NCBI RefSeq assembly: GCF_003856835.1 | Contig: NZ_CP034145.1 | Span: 3,100,001-3,164,000 of the forward strand | Reading direction: 5' to 3' | Source: Haloplanus aerogenes | Lineage (GTDB): Archaea > Halobacteriota > Halobacteria > Halobacteriales > Haloferacaceae | DNA: 64,000 nt | Shown here: positions 38,265 through 48,375 of the stretch, piece after piece | Numbering within the stretch: the stretch's first letter is position 1 | Layout: each line of letters starts with the position of its first letter | Notes under the pieces: model-generated | Database searches by the model: none | Seen by the model: only the letters and a program-made list of their open reading frames with translations | What the model was told of the DNA's origin: nothing | Made by a program: the position numbers and the translations under genes

Positions 38265-38588
38265 TCAGTTGTACTCCCGCCAGCGGTAGCCACACTCCTT
38301 GCATTTGAAAAAGCGCGTCGGCGGTTCGTCGGCCGCACCGGTCTGTTTGATCGTGTACCACGCCTCGCCGTGCCCGCATTTATCGCAGGTCACGTCCGTC
38401 GCCGTGGGTTTCCCCTCGAAGTTCGCGCCCTCTTCCGTCTCGATAACGTCGTCGTCGCTCTGGGCCTCGGTGGAGACGAACTCGGCGGCGCGTTCCTCGT
38501 CACGGTCGGCGGTCGCACCGCAGGACGTACAGACCATCTCGCCGTCGCGGGTGTGCATCATCGACCCGCAGTCGTCACAGAACTGCAT
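38265..38588 (-). CDS. tfs: Transcription factor S (TFS, TFIIS/RPB9-like)
   Basis: A 107-residue archaeal homologue of TFIIS that rescues stalled RNA polymerase by stimulating transcript cleavage. The N-terminal zinc ribbon is CDDCGSMM...CTSCG; the C-terminal ribbon is CDKCGHGEAWYTIKQT...FFKCKECGYRWRE. In archaeal TFS a D-E pair at the tip of the second ribbon is catalytic; here the tip reads TGAADEPPTRFF, with DE present. The length is standard. It faces the small gene at 38067. Confidence 0.95.
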   Translation of the reverse strand: MQFCDDCGSMMHTRDGEMVCTSCGATADRDEERAAEFVSTEAQSDDDVIETEEGANFEGKPTATDVTCDKCGHGEAWYTIKQTGAADEPPTRFFKCKECGYRWREYN

Positions 38589-38651
38589 TCGTGCGGCGTA
38601 GCGGGTCGACCTACAAAGGTGACTCGGGTGGACGGTTGCGGTCGTTCCCCG

Positions 38652-39152
38652 TCAGTCGAACGAGGCCGCGTCTTCGTCCTCGACGATGGGACAGTCCCGC
38701 ACGCGGAAGTGATCGCTGTCGACCACCTCGACGATGGTCGTCCCGTCGTGGGTGCAGGCCGTATCTGGCGGCGCAGCGAAGTGGGGGCACCGCTGACAGA
38801 AGTCGCGTTTCGGGACGACGTGTTCGTCCGGTTCGCCGACGGCTTCGGCCTCGGCACCGAGGCCGACCCGATCCTCCGGGCCCGTCTCGCCTTCGACGAA
38901 CGACTCCCAGACCTCCTCGTCGTCGACGGAGCCCACCTCGACCGATTCGAAGAGGTCGGCCTCGGGCGCGTCGGCGTCGAAATCCGTCTCCTGCGCCTCC
39001 CGTCGGGCGCGCACCTCGCGAGCGAGGTCGTCGAGCGGGGCACTATCGTCGTCCGACTCGGGGCCGGGAGCATCCGTGTCCGACTCCGGTGCCGAATCAG
39101 GTGCATCGCCCACCTCGCCGAACGGGTCGACCGGATCGTCACCCTCAGTCAT
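38652..39152 (-). CDS. Acidic protein with a C-terminal CxxC cluster, unknown
   Basis: A 166-residue protein with a long D/E/S-rich N-terminus and a C-terminal domain with DFCQRCPHFAAPPDTACTH and FRVRDCPIVED: four to five cysteines plus His, fit for one metal or iron-sulfur site. It overlaps the coiled-coil zinc-ribbon gene by 8 nt, so both are made from one transcript. I do not recognise a family beyond haloarchaeal proteins of this type. Confidence 0.75.
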   Translation of the reverse strand: MTEGDDPVDPFGEVGDAPDSAPESDTDAPGPESDDDSAPLDDLAREVRARREAQETDFDADAPEADLFESVEVGSVDDEEVWESFVEGETGPEDRVGLGAEAEAVGEPDEHVVPKRDFCQRCPHFAAPPDTACTHDGTTIVEVVDSDHFRVRDCPIVEDEDAASFD

Positions 39153-39969
39153 CGCTCGAGCCCCCGACTTCGACGTCGAACAGGTCGGCCGGGTCGTTGG
39201 GCACGCTGAAGTCGTCCGTGCCGTCGGTCAGGGCCGGGTGGTCGCCCGTCTGGAGCGTGGCGCTACCGAAGAAGCCCGAAGCGGGATCGAAGTCGACGAA
39301 CGTGGCCTCGCAGTGGGGACAGCGGGCACGGGCGAGGAGGCCGAGGTCGACCGTCGCGTCGCAGTCGCCACACGCCGCCGTCCGCTCGCCGTGCCGGTTC
39401 GCGGCAGTCCGTAATTCGTCGACTGCCTGTCGGTCGTGTTCCGCGGCGGCGACACGCTGGAGTTCGGCGCGGAGGTCGACGACTGCACTGGCCAGCGTGT
39501 CGGTCTTCTCGTCCAGATCGTCGGCCGCGTCGGTCAGATACTCCAGAATCTCCTCGTAGTTCTCGAACCCGCGGTCGAGGCGGTCGGCGAGGTCGTCGAC
39601 TTTGGCGTCGGCGTCCGCGGCCGCCTGGGCAGTCGCGTCGACTCGCTCTTCGAGGTCCGGATGCCCGTGATCGCGCGGGGCTTTGGCGTCCGTCTCGCGT
39701 TTGATCTGGATGACCCGCTCGCGCACGTCGTCGATCTTCTCGTCGAGGTCGTCTTCGACCGCCGCGACGCGGTCGACGACGTCGTCGACTTCCGCGTCCA
39801 ACTCGTCGAGACGGGTCTCGGAGGGGTCGTCCGCCTCGGCGTCGAGCGTGCGATAGACCGCCGCGGCGCGCGCGAGAATCGTCTCCGGGTCGGTGTCGCG
39901 CTCGGTCGCCTTCCGCTCGACCCAGTCCCGCAACTCCGGCGGGAAAGCCTCGGACTGTTCCCCTGCCAT
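39145..39969 (-). CDS. Coiled-coil protein with zinc ribbon
   Basis: A 274-residue protein. An N-terminal basic/helical domain (PPELRDWVERKATERDTDPE) resembles a short DNA-binding or dimerisation helix pair. A long coiled coil spans about residues 50-190, and a zinc ribbon, CGDCDATVDL...CPHCEATF, follows at about 200-225. The acidic C-terminus overlaps the next gene's start. Architecture suggests a scaffold or regulator. It is divided from the KaiC-like gene only by a 49-nt AT-rich gap containing TATA-like sequence. Confidence 0.78.
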   Translation of the reverse strand: MAGEQSEAFPPELRDWVERKATERDTDPETILARAAAVYRTLDAEADDPSETRLDELDAEVDDVVDRVAAVEDDLDEKIDDVRERVIQIKRETDAKAPRDHGHPDLEERVDATAQAAADADAKVDDLADRLDRGFENYEEILEYLTDAADDLDEKTDTLASAVVDLRAELQRVAAAEHDRQAVDELRTAANRHGERTAACGDCDATVDLGLLARARCPHCEATFVDFDPASGFFGSATLQTGDHPALTDGTDDFSVPNDPADLFDVEVGGSSDD

Positions 39970-40018
39970 CCTGTAGGCGCTTGACCTCCGGAGCTATAAG
40001 TATGACCGCCTAGTTATC

Positions 40019-40855
40019 TCATCTAATTTTTCGGACGCCGCTCACGTCGAACCCGCCCTCGTGAATCTCCGTCTCGAATCGGATGATGTTCTCCGCCTCG
40101 ATACGGGAGAGGACGCCCCGGAACTCCTTGACGAACATCGTCCGCGCGCGTTTGGAGCCGCCGCTCTCCCACCCGAACTGGAGGGTGCCCGAAGCGGCGT
40201 CGACCAGGTGGCCGAGTTCTGTCGGCGCCAGCGTCTCCTCCTGTACCAGCATCAGAATGAGTCCTCCCCAGTCGTACGCCGCCTTCTGGACGCCCTTCAT
40301 GAGGAGGGCGATGTCGCTCCAGGTCATGTCGCCGCTGACGGCGGCGACGAGGTCGGTGATGGAGTCCACGACGACGAGGTTGCCCGCCGCGTGCTCGCTG
40401 AGATAGTCACCGAGCGCGCCGAGCGCGCTCTCGCGGCGCTCCTCGCTCGCCAGATCGCTCACCGTCCGGGTCTGGCCCACGTACCACTCCCGCGGAATCG
40501 GGCTCAGCTGGAAGTATTCGGGCGAGAGGTCCCGAAAGTGGACGTGATCGACCGCCGCGCGGACGAGATCGTCCTCCATCGTGTACGCCATCTCGCGTTC
40601 GAGCTGGTCCGGGGCCGCGGTGAAAGAGACGTAGTGAATCTCGTCGGGGGGCTCGGCGGCGGCGTCTAGCTCGCCGTAGTGGAGTTCGAACGCCTCCGTG
40701 TCGCCGTAGTAGAGGCCGTTCATCGCGGCGCTGGTGTGGATGAACTCGCGGGCGCCCGCCCCCGCCTCGCCGCTCAGCAGGACGACGCTCCCCGGTGGCG
40801 CACCGCCGCCGATGATCGAGTCGAGGCGGGCGATACCGAACGGAATCCGGGCCAT
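40019..40855 (-). CDS. KaiC/RadA-like ATPase homologue with degenerate Walker A
   Basis: A 278-residue RecA-superfamily protein of the archaeal KaiC-like group. It opens with IPFGIARLDSIIGGGAPPGSVVLLSGE, the usual lead-in. The Walker A loop is GEAGAGAR (residues 29-36), where the essential Lys and Ser/Thr are replaced by Ala and Arg. Walker B (NLVVVDSITDL) and a C-terminal SGTLQFGWESGG...MFVKEFRG segment are kept. So it probably binds nucleotide weakly or not at all and works as a regulatory or scaffold protein. It precedes the zinc-coil pair on the same strand. Confidence 0.85.
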   Translation of the reverse strand: MARIPFGIARLDSIIGGGAPPGSVVLLSGEAGAGAREFIHTSAAMNGLYYGDTEAFELHYGELDAAAEPPDEIHYVSFTAAPDQLEREMAYTMEDDLVRAAVDHVHFRDLSPEYFQLSPIPREWYVGQTRTVSDLASEERRESALGALGDYLSEHAAGNLVVVDSITDLVAAVSGDMTWSDIALLMKGVQKAAYDWGGLILMLVQEETLAPTELGHLVDAASGTLQFGWESGGSKRARTMFVKEFRGVLSRIEAENIIRFETEIHEGGFDVSGVRKIR

Positions 40856-40879
40856 GGACGCCCTACGGCCGACGGTGGG

Positions 40880-41860
40880 TTATTCGTTGCGGCGCTCGGC
40901 ACACGCGCCACGATTCCGCCCCTCGGCCACCAGCACACGGCCGTCGACGCCGGCCGCGTCGAGGGCGCCCCGCCCCGCCTCGCGCGCCGCCGCCGCCCGG
41001 TCGGCGTCGGTCACCCCGTACACCGCCGGTCCCCACGAGGATTGCCCGGCGCCGTACACCGCAGGCGTGTCGTCGAGTGCGGCGACGAGTTCGCCCGCCG
41101 GCGGTCGGTAGACGCCACCCTGTTCGTCGGCGTACCACGTCCCGTTGAGCCGGCCGATTTCGGCGACTGCGGCGCCGAACCGCTCGACCGACGCCTCCGT
41201 GATCGCCGGGAGGACGCGCCGGGCGATCACGCCGGCGAGACGGTCGCTCGGGGACGGCGGCGCGGACTCGACGACCGAGCGCATGCTCCGGTCCTCGGCG
41301 TCGCCGCTCGGGCCCGCCGGCGCGTCGGGCACGACGAGCAGGAACCGCCAGTCCCCGGGGATCGGATGCCGGGCGGCGACCGGCGGCACCGACCACTGGC
41401 CAATCTCGGGGCGCGAGGTGGTGAACCGCGCCGTCGGATGGCCGGCGTCGAGGACGAACCCGCCGTCTTCGAAGGTGGCGACGCCGACGCCGGACCGTCC
41501 GCCGCGGCCGAGATCCGGCGCGAGGTCGCGCACGTCGACGTCGGCGTCGGTGGCACGCGCGACGGCGACGAGCGTCGCGAGGGCGAACTGTGTCCCGCTC
41601 CCCAGCCCCACGTGCCGCGGGAACTCGCCCTCGACCGAGAGGTCGGCGCCGGGCACGTCGAGCAACGCGACGACGCGCTCGGCGTACTCGCGGACCGCGG
41701 GGTGATCGCAGCGGACGCCGTCGTGTGGCGTCGCCGTCACGCGGACGTGCGGCCGGTCGAGGCCGACGCCGAGGCTCCCGTAGAGTCGCTCGCGTTCGAG
41801 ACTCAGGTTACAGAAGCCGAAGTGGAGTCGCGCGTAGGCCGTGACGCTGACGCGGGGCAT
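40880..41860 (-). CDS. Beta-RFAP synthase homologue (GHMP-fold)
   Basis: A 326-residue GHMP-superfamily protein similar to beta-ribofuranosylaminobenzene 5'-phosphate synthase, the first methanopterin-specific enzyme of methanogens. Typical segments are ARLHFGFCNLS, GVGLDRPHV, VGLGSGTQFALA and GRGGRSGVGVATFEDGGF near the active site, and AVYGAGQSSWGPAVYG. Haloarchaea are not known to use methanopterin, so the product may be another pterin or aminobenzoate-derived cofactor. It starts at ATG 41860, just downstream of a cupin gene (4-nt gap). Confidence 0.83.
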   Translation of the reverse strand: MPRVSVTAYARLHFGFCNLSLERERLYGSLGVGLDRPHVRVTATPHDGVRCDHPAVREYAERVVALLDVPGADLSVEGEFPRHVGLGSGTQFALATLVAVARATDADVDVRDLAPDLGRGGRSGVGVATFEDGGFVLDAGHPTARFTTSRPEIGQWSVPPVAARHPIPGDWRFLLVVPDAPAGPSGDAEDRSMRSVVESAPPSPSDRLAGVIARRVLPAITEASVERFGAAVAEIGRLNGTWYADEQGGVYRPPAGELVAALDDTPAVYGAGQSSWGPAVYGVTDADRAAAAREAGRGALDAAGVDGRVLVAEGRNRGACAERRNE

Positions 41861-41864
41861 CGCC

Positions 41865-42188
41865 TCAGCCCGATCCCGGCATCGGACAGAGGCTGGCGGT
41901 GAAGACGACCACCTCGTCCGTGTCGTTGCGCGCGCCGTGACTCACGCCGCGGGCGTGGTGGACGACGCCCGGCGCCTCGATAGCCTCCTCCTCGTCACCC
42001 TGCACGACCGTCACCGTCCCCTGCAGAACGTGGAAGACGTTCGTACTGTCACCGTGTTCGTGGGGATGCAACTCGGCGTCCGGTCCCAGCGCGAACGCCT
42101 TCACCAACACGTCGTCGCTGACGACCAGTTCGGCCGTCAGCACCTCTTCGGACTCCGGATCGAGCGTCTCCAGTCGGTCGAGTGTCAT
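41865..42188 (-). CDS. Small cupin protein
   Basis: A 107-residue single cupin barrel. HPHEHGDSTNVFHVLQG is motif 1 with its three histidines and a glutamate-like position, and APGVVHHARGVSHGARN is motif 2. It is likely a metal-binding cytoplasmic protein of unknown substrate. The gap of 4 nt to the RFAP-synthase homologue suggests one operon. Confidence 0.85.
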   Translation of the reverse strand: MTLDRLETLDPESEEVLTAELVVSDDVLVKAFALGPDAELHPHEHGDSTNVFHVLQGTVTVVQGDEEEAIEAPGVVHHARGVSHGARNDTDEVVVFTASLCPMPGSG

Positions 42189-42248
42189 AGGAAGGAGATC
42201 GACCGCCGGCGTCTTAACGGTGCGGCTTCGGGAGCGGTAGAGCGGCCC

Positions 42249-42917
42249 TCAGTCGAGGGAGTTCGGAACGGAGATAGAGGCGAGATAGCTGTCGTCGTGT
42301 GCATCGAGAACCCGCTCGAAGTACGGTGTCATGGCCTCGCGGCCCTCGTCGAACTTCCGGGTGTCGTGGAGTTCGATTCCGAGGGCGTAGCGCGCCGGTT
42401 CCGGGCCGAATCCGCTCTGCCCGCTTCGCGGTTTGTCCGGATACTCCGGGTCCTGCATCGCCGCGCGGAGTTCGAACATCTGGGCCTTCATCATCGGCGT
42501 CCAGTAGTCGCCGCCGGCCTTGTGGTTGATCCACGCCTCGGTCGTCAGGGACGCGTACGCCGAGTCGATCCCAGCGACCTCGGCGCGGCGTTCGAACCCT
42601 TCTTCGACCGCCGACCAGTCCGCCTCGGCGACGCCGTCCGCGTCGATCCGCCCGTCGCCGTCTACCCGGCAGGCGTCCTCGACCTCGTCTTTGGCCCACA
42701 GCGCGTCGACGTAGGCTTCGGCGGCCTCAGTCGCCGCGTCCTCGTCGAGATGCGCGAACTGCAGGGCGTCGACCGCCGCGAACGCCTTGACTGCTGCCTC
42801 ACGCCGTCGCTGGTCGTGATAGACGAAGCCCCGACCGAGTTGCCCGGCCATATACGCGGCGATGTTCTCGATGCGCTCCGAATCGATCCGTTCCTCGGTA
42901 GTTTTGTACGTACTCAT
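42249..42917 (-). CDS. Helical hypothetical protein
   Basis: A 222-residue soluble acidic protein, mostly alpha-helical (IAAYMAGQLGRGFVYHDQRRR; FAAVDALQFAHLDEDAATEAAEAYVDAL). A motif AWINHKAGGDYWTPMMKAQMFE near residue 128 and PARYALGIELHDTRKFDEGREAM later look like helix-rich cofactor or nucleic-acid contacts but match no family I know. It contains one cysteine and no signal. Transcribed towards the cupin gene (60-nt gap). Function not assigned. Confidence 0.65.
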   Translation of the reverse strand: MSTYKTTEERIDSERIENIAAYMAGQLGRGFVYHDQRRREAAVKAFAAVDALQFAHLDEDAATEAAEAYVDALWAKDEVEDACRVDGDGRIDADGVAEADWSAVEEGFERRAEVAGIDSAYASLTTEAWINHKAGGDYWTPMMKAQMFELRAAMQDPEYPDKPRSGQSGFGPEPARYALGIELHDTRKFDEGREAMTPYFERVLDAHDDSYLASISVPNSLD

Positions 42918-42938
42918 TGATTGGCTGAAAGCGAAGCG

Positions 42939-43286
42939 TCAATTGGTGTCTCGAGCGGGGCCAGGCCAGCACCCGTGACTGGCCGGTGTGAGTGACGACC
43001 ACCAAAAGCGACGATGGCCACTGCCGGAGAGCCACGTCGCCAGCCGTGGCGTCCGCATCAGGTACGGAGTCGTGGGGTGGTCGTCGGCCGCATCGGAATC
43101 GATGGCCATCTCCCGTTCGTTCGTACCCTCTACGCGAGAGATATTTGCCCCTTCGGTTTTGTTCGCGCCGCTTCTCTCGGGAGTCGGCGCGTCGTCCGAC
43201 ACCCCAACCACCGTGCCGACGCCGGCGTCGAAAATCCGGACGACTGATCGTCCTTGGATGGTGGTCGTGGCGCCCATCGTACGCAT
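42939..43286 (-). CDS. Doubtful small protein in a 435-nt gap
   Basis: A 115-codon frame, MRTMGATTTIQGRSVVRIFD at the start. The first 60 codons have the G/C third-position bias of genes here, and a TATA-like CTTTAGTATC lies about 36 nt upstream. The second half (HRRFWWSSLTPASHGCWPGP) looks like out-of-frame translation, so if real the gene may be frameshifted or end earlier. The rest of 42918-43353 shows nothing convincing on either strand. Confidence 0.25.
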   Translation of the reverse strand: MRTMGATTTIQGRSVVRIFDAGVGTVVGVSDDAPTPERSGANKTEGANISRVEGTNEREMAIDSDAADDHPTTPYLMRTPRLATWLSGSGHRRFWWSSLTPASHGCWPGPARDTN

Positions 43287-43353
43287 CGTTGTGGATTACG
43301 GCCACTTCAAACATACTGATACTAAAGTACAGATTTCAAGGATGTTAGCCCCG

Positions 43354-43674
43354 TTAGGCCAGTTCTTCCGCCACCAGATCCACCCCGAACAGATCGGGGT
43401 CCATCGCGATGTCGGTCTGCCCGCGCGCGAATCCGGGCAGCGAGTCGTGACTGTAGACGACGACCCGGATGTCGGGGTTGCGGTCCTTGGCGACCGAGAT
43501 GGCCGTCGCCTCGTCGAGATCCGTGAGGACGAACAGGTCGGCGTCGTCGACGCCGGCGTCGTCGAGAACCGACGCGGTGAGGAGGCCCTCGACGCGAACC
43601 ACGTCGATGCCCTGCACTTCCAGTGCGGCGCCGAGGCCGTCCCGATCCGGCCCGGCGAGGATGGCTCGGGTCAC
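43354..43674 (-). CDS. Small protein coupled to guaA
   Basis: A 106-residue alpha/beta protein starting at GTG: MTRAILAGPDRDGLGAALEV. The fold looks like a Rossmann-type receiver domain (IDVVRVEGLLT; ADLFVLTDLDEATAI; IRVVVYSHDSLPG) but lacks the phospho-acceptor set of true receivers. The start overlaps the guaA stop as TAGTG (1 nt), so translation is coupled and the transcript continues from pyrG-guaA. Possibly a regulator of purine synthesis; unproven. Confidence 0.75.
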   Translation of the reverse strand: MTRAILAGPDRDGLGAALEVQGIDVVRVEGLLTASVLDDAGVDDADLFVLTDLDEATAISVAKDRNPDIRVVVYSHDSLPGFARGQTDIAMDPDLFGVDLVAEELA

Positions 43675-44590
43675 TATTCGTACTCGATGGTCGCGGGCGG
43701 TTTGTGCGTCACGTCGTAGACGACCCGCGCGACGTTGTCGTTCTCGCCAGTGATCCGACTCTGGATGCGCTGGAGCGTCTCCCACGGGAGGTCCTGCGCC
43801 CGTGCGGTCATGCCGTCGCGGCTCTCGACGGAGCGCACCGAGACGACCCACCCGTGGACGCGATTGTCGCCCTTGACACCCGTCGCCTTGCCGATGACGG
43901 CCGCGAAGGCCTGCCACGGATCGTGTTCCGCGACCTCCTCCTCGACGACGTGACACGACTCGCGGGCCACCTCCAACTTCTCCTCGGTGACTTCACCGAT
44001 GATCCGCACGGCGAGACCGGGGCCGGGGAACGGCATCCGCTCGGAGACGACCTCCTCTAAATCCAGGGCTCGCGCCACCTCGCGCACTTCGTCCTTGTAG
44101 AGGTCGCGCACGGGTTCGACGATGCCCTCGAAGTCGATGACTTCGGGGAGGCCGCCGACGTTGTGGTGGGACTTGATGTTGCCCTCGCTCTCGATGCGGT
44201 CGGGGTAGATCGTCCCCTGCACGAGGTAGTCGGCGTCGGTCTCTTTGGCCGCGCGTTCGAACTCGCGGATGAACCCCTCGCCGATGACGTGGCGTTTCTC
44301 CTCGGGGTCCGTCACGCCGGAGAGGGCGTCGAGGAATCGATCTTTCGCGTCGACGATCCGGAGGCTGTCCATGAAGGCGAACGTCTCCCGGATCTGTTCG
44401 GTCTCGCCTTTGCGCATCAGGCCAGTGTCGACGTAGACGGGGGTGAGTTGGTCGCCGATGGCGCGGTAGGCGAGGGCGGCCGCGACCGAGGAGTCGACGC
44501 CGCCAGAGAGCGCGATGATGGCGTTCGCGTCGCCCACTTCGGCCGCAATCTCCTCGGTTGCCTCCTCGATGAACTCGTCAGTGTCGACCA

Positions 44591-44591
<1 letters not shown>
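43674..44591 (-). CDS. guaAb: GMP synthase, ATP-pyrophosphatase subunit
   Basis: The 305-residue ATP-PPase subunit of archaeal GMP synthase, which turns XMP into GMP. The PP-loop is [16 protein letters not shown], and [21 protein letters not shown] and [14 protein letters not shown] are active-site segments. The dimerisation tail ends KPPATIEYE. Archaea usually encode the glutaminase subunit separately; it is not in this window. The start overlaps the pyrG stop by 1 nt (TGATG), so CTP and GMP synthesis are translationally linked. Confidence 0.95.
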
Positions 44592-47170
<2,579 letters not shown>

Positions 47171-47222
47171 GCCTCGCCAAGCACTTCGTCATGCTTTTCA
47201 CTGGCCGCTCCAAGGATCGAGC

Positions 47223-48059
47223 ATGAGCGCGGACGACAAATATCCCGAAGAGAGCGGCCGGCGGCGATTCGTCAAGGGCGTCGTGGGGGGCTCGGCGCTC
47301 GCCGGCGTTGGCGCTCTCGGGACGGTGACCGTCAACAGCGCGACCGCCTCGCCCGGGGCCGGCGGCGGGAGCACCCAAGCGTGGGCCATCGAGAACACCG
47401 GCGGCCCGGCACCCCGCGGCATGCCGCAGATCCCCATCGAGATCGACTCCGAGGGCTACATCAAGGGCGTCTGGCCCGACGTCGAGACCGTCACGCAGGG
47501 TGGGCGAGAGGTGCAGGTCGCGGAGATGGATCTCGGCGGCTCCACCTACTCCTCCGAGTGGTTCCAGTACTGCGGTGTCGAGGGATACGGCGGCATCCAG
47601 CCCGGATACGAGAGTGAGAACTACTTCCGCTCCGGGTCGAACCCCGCCTACAACTGGCAGTCACAGAGCAAGGAGGAGGGCGACCGCTTCCACGTCGACG
47701 ACTTCAGCGACTACGAGGAGTGGGGCAACGGCATCGGTGACCCCGGCACCGGGAAGCCCGCGAGTGGCCGGTGGCGCTCCGAGGACGCCAGCGACATCAT
47801 CCCGATTCAGTTGCTCCGCAGCACGCGCATCGAGGAAGCCGCTCAAGACGACGAGTGGTTGCAGGCGAGCACTTCGGAGGGCTTCATCGCGTGGCTCAAC
47901 AAGTGTACGCACTTCTGCTGTGTGCCGGGCTACAAGCAGTCGGCCGATGCCGGCCGGTTCGGGAACCCGAACAGCGTCTACTGCCAGTGCCACCAGTCGA
48001 CGTACGACCCGTTCAACCTCGTCCAGACACTGTTCATCGCGCGTCCGCGGCCCGACTAA
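47223..48059 (+). CDS. Rieske 2Fe-2S protein, Tat-exported
   Basis: A 278-residue Rieske protein. CTHFCCVPGYK (C-x-H with the disulfide cysteine) and CQCHQSTYDP (C-x-x-H) form the cluster-binding loops, near the C-terminus. The N-terminus SGRRRFVKGVVGGSALAGVGAL is a twin-arginine signal that probably stays as an anchor. A 160-residue region between anchor and cluster (with YESENYFRSGSNPAYNWQSQ) is larger than in mitochondrial Rieske proteins. It should carry electrons in a bc1-like or alternative quinol oxidase chain, but no cytochrome b gene is nearby. Confidence 0.9.
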   Translation: MSADDKYPEESGRRRFVKGVVGGSALAGVGALGTVTVNSATASPGAGGGSTQAWAIENTGGPAPRGMPQIPIEIDSEGYIKGVWPDVETVTQGGREVQVAEMDLGGSTYSSEWFQYCGVEGYGGIQPGYESENYFRSGSNPAYNWQSQSKEEGDRFHVDDFSDYEEWGNGIGDPGTGKPASGRWRSEDASDIIPIQLLRSTRIEEAAQDDEWLQASTSEGFIAWLNKCTHFCCVPGYKQSADAGRFGNPNSVYCQCHQSTYDPFNLVQTLFIARPRPD

Positions 48060-48061
48060 TT

Positions 48062-48337
48062 TTACCCGCCGCTCACCGGCGGGAACAGCGCGAGTTCGTC
48101 GCCACGCTCCAGTTCCGTCTCCAGTCCGTCGCCCGCGTGGACGTTCTCGCCGTTCCGGAGGACGTTGATGTGGTCGGCCACCGTACCCGAGTCGTCGAGG
48201 ACGCGCTCCCGGAGCGCGGGGCGGGTGTCGAGCAGTTCGTCGAGTGCGTCGCCGACCGTCGCGCCGGGGGCCACGTCGACACGGATCTCCCGGTCGCCCG
48301 CCACTTCCGCGAGGTCCGCGAACAACTTCCACTGCAT
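48062..48337 (-). CDS. samp1: Ubiquitin-like small archaeal modifier protein (SAMP1-type, MoaD fold)
   Basis: A 91-residue beta-grasp protein ending in the diglycine VSGG needed for activation by the UbaA E1 enzyme. MQWKLFADLAEVAGDREIRV, DHINVLRNGENV and DELALFPPVSGG closely resemble haloarchaeal SAMP1, which serves both in protein tagging and in molybdopterin sulfur transfer. The start at 48337 (MQWKLF) is chosen by that match; in-frame codons upstream are not typical. It faces the Rieske gene with a 2-nt gap. Confidence 0.92.
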   Translation of the reverse strand: MQWKLFADLAEVAGDREIRVDVAPGATVGDALDELLDTRPALRERVLDDSGTVADHINVLRNGENVHAGDGLETELERGDELALFPPVSGG

Positions 48338-48375
48338 GAGTACGTGTCGCGCCCCGTCGGTCAAAGGAGTTGCGT

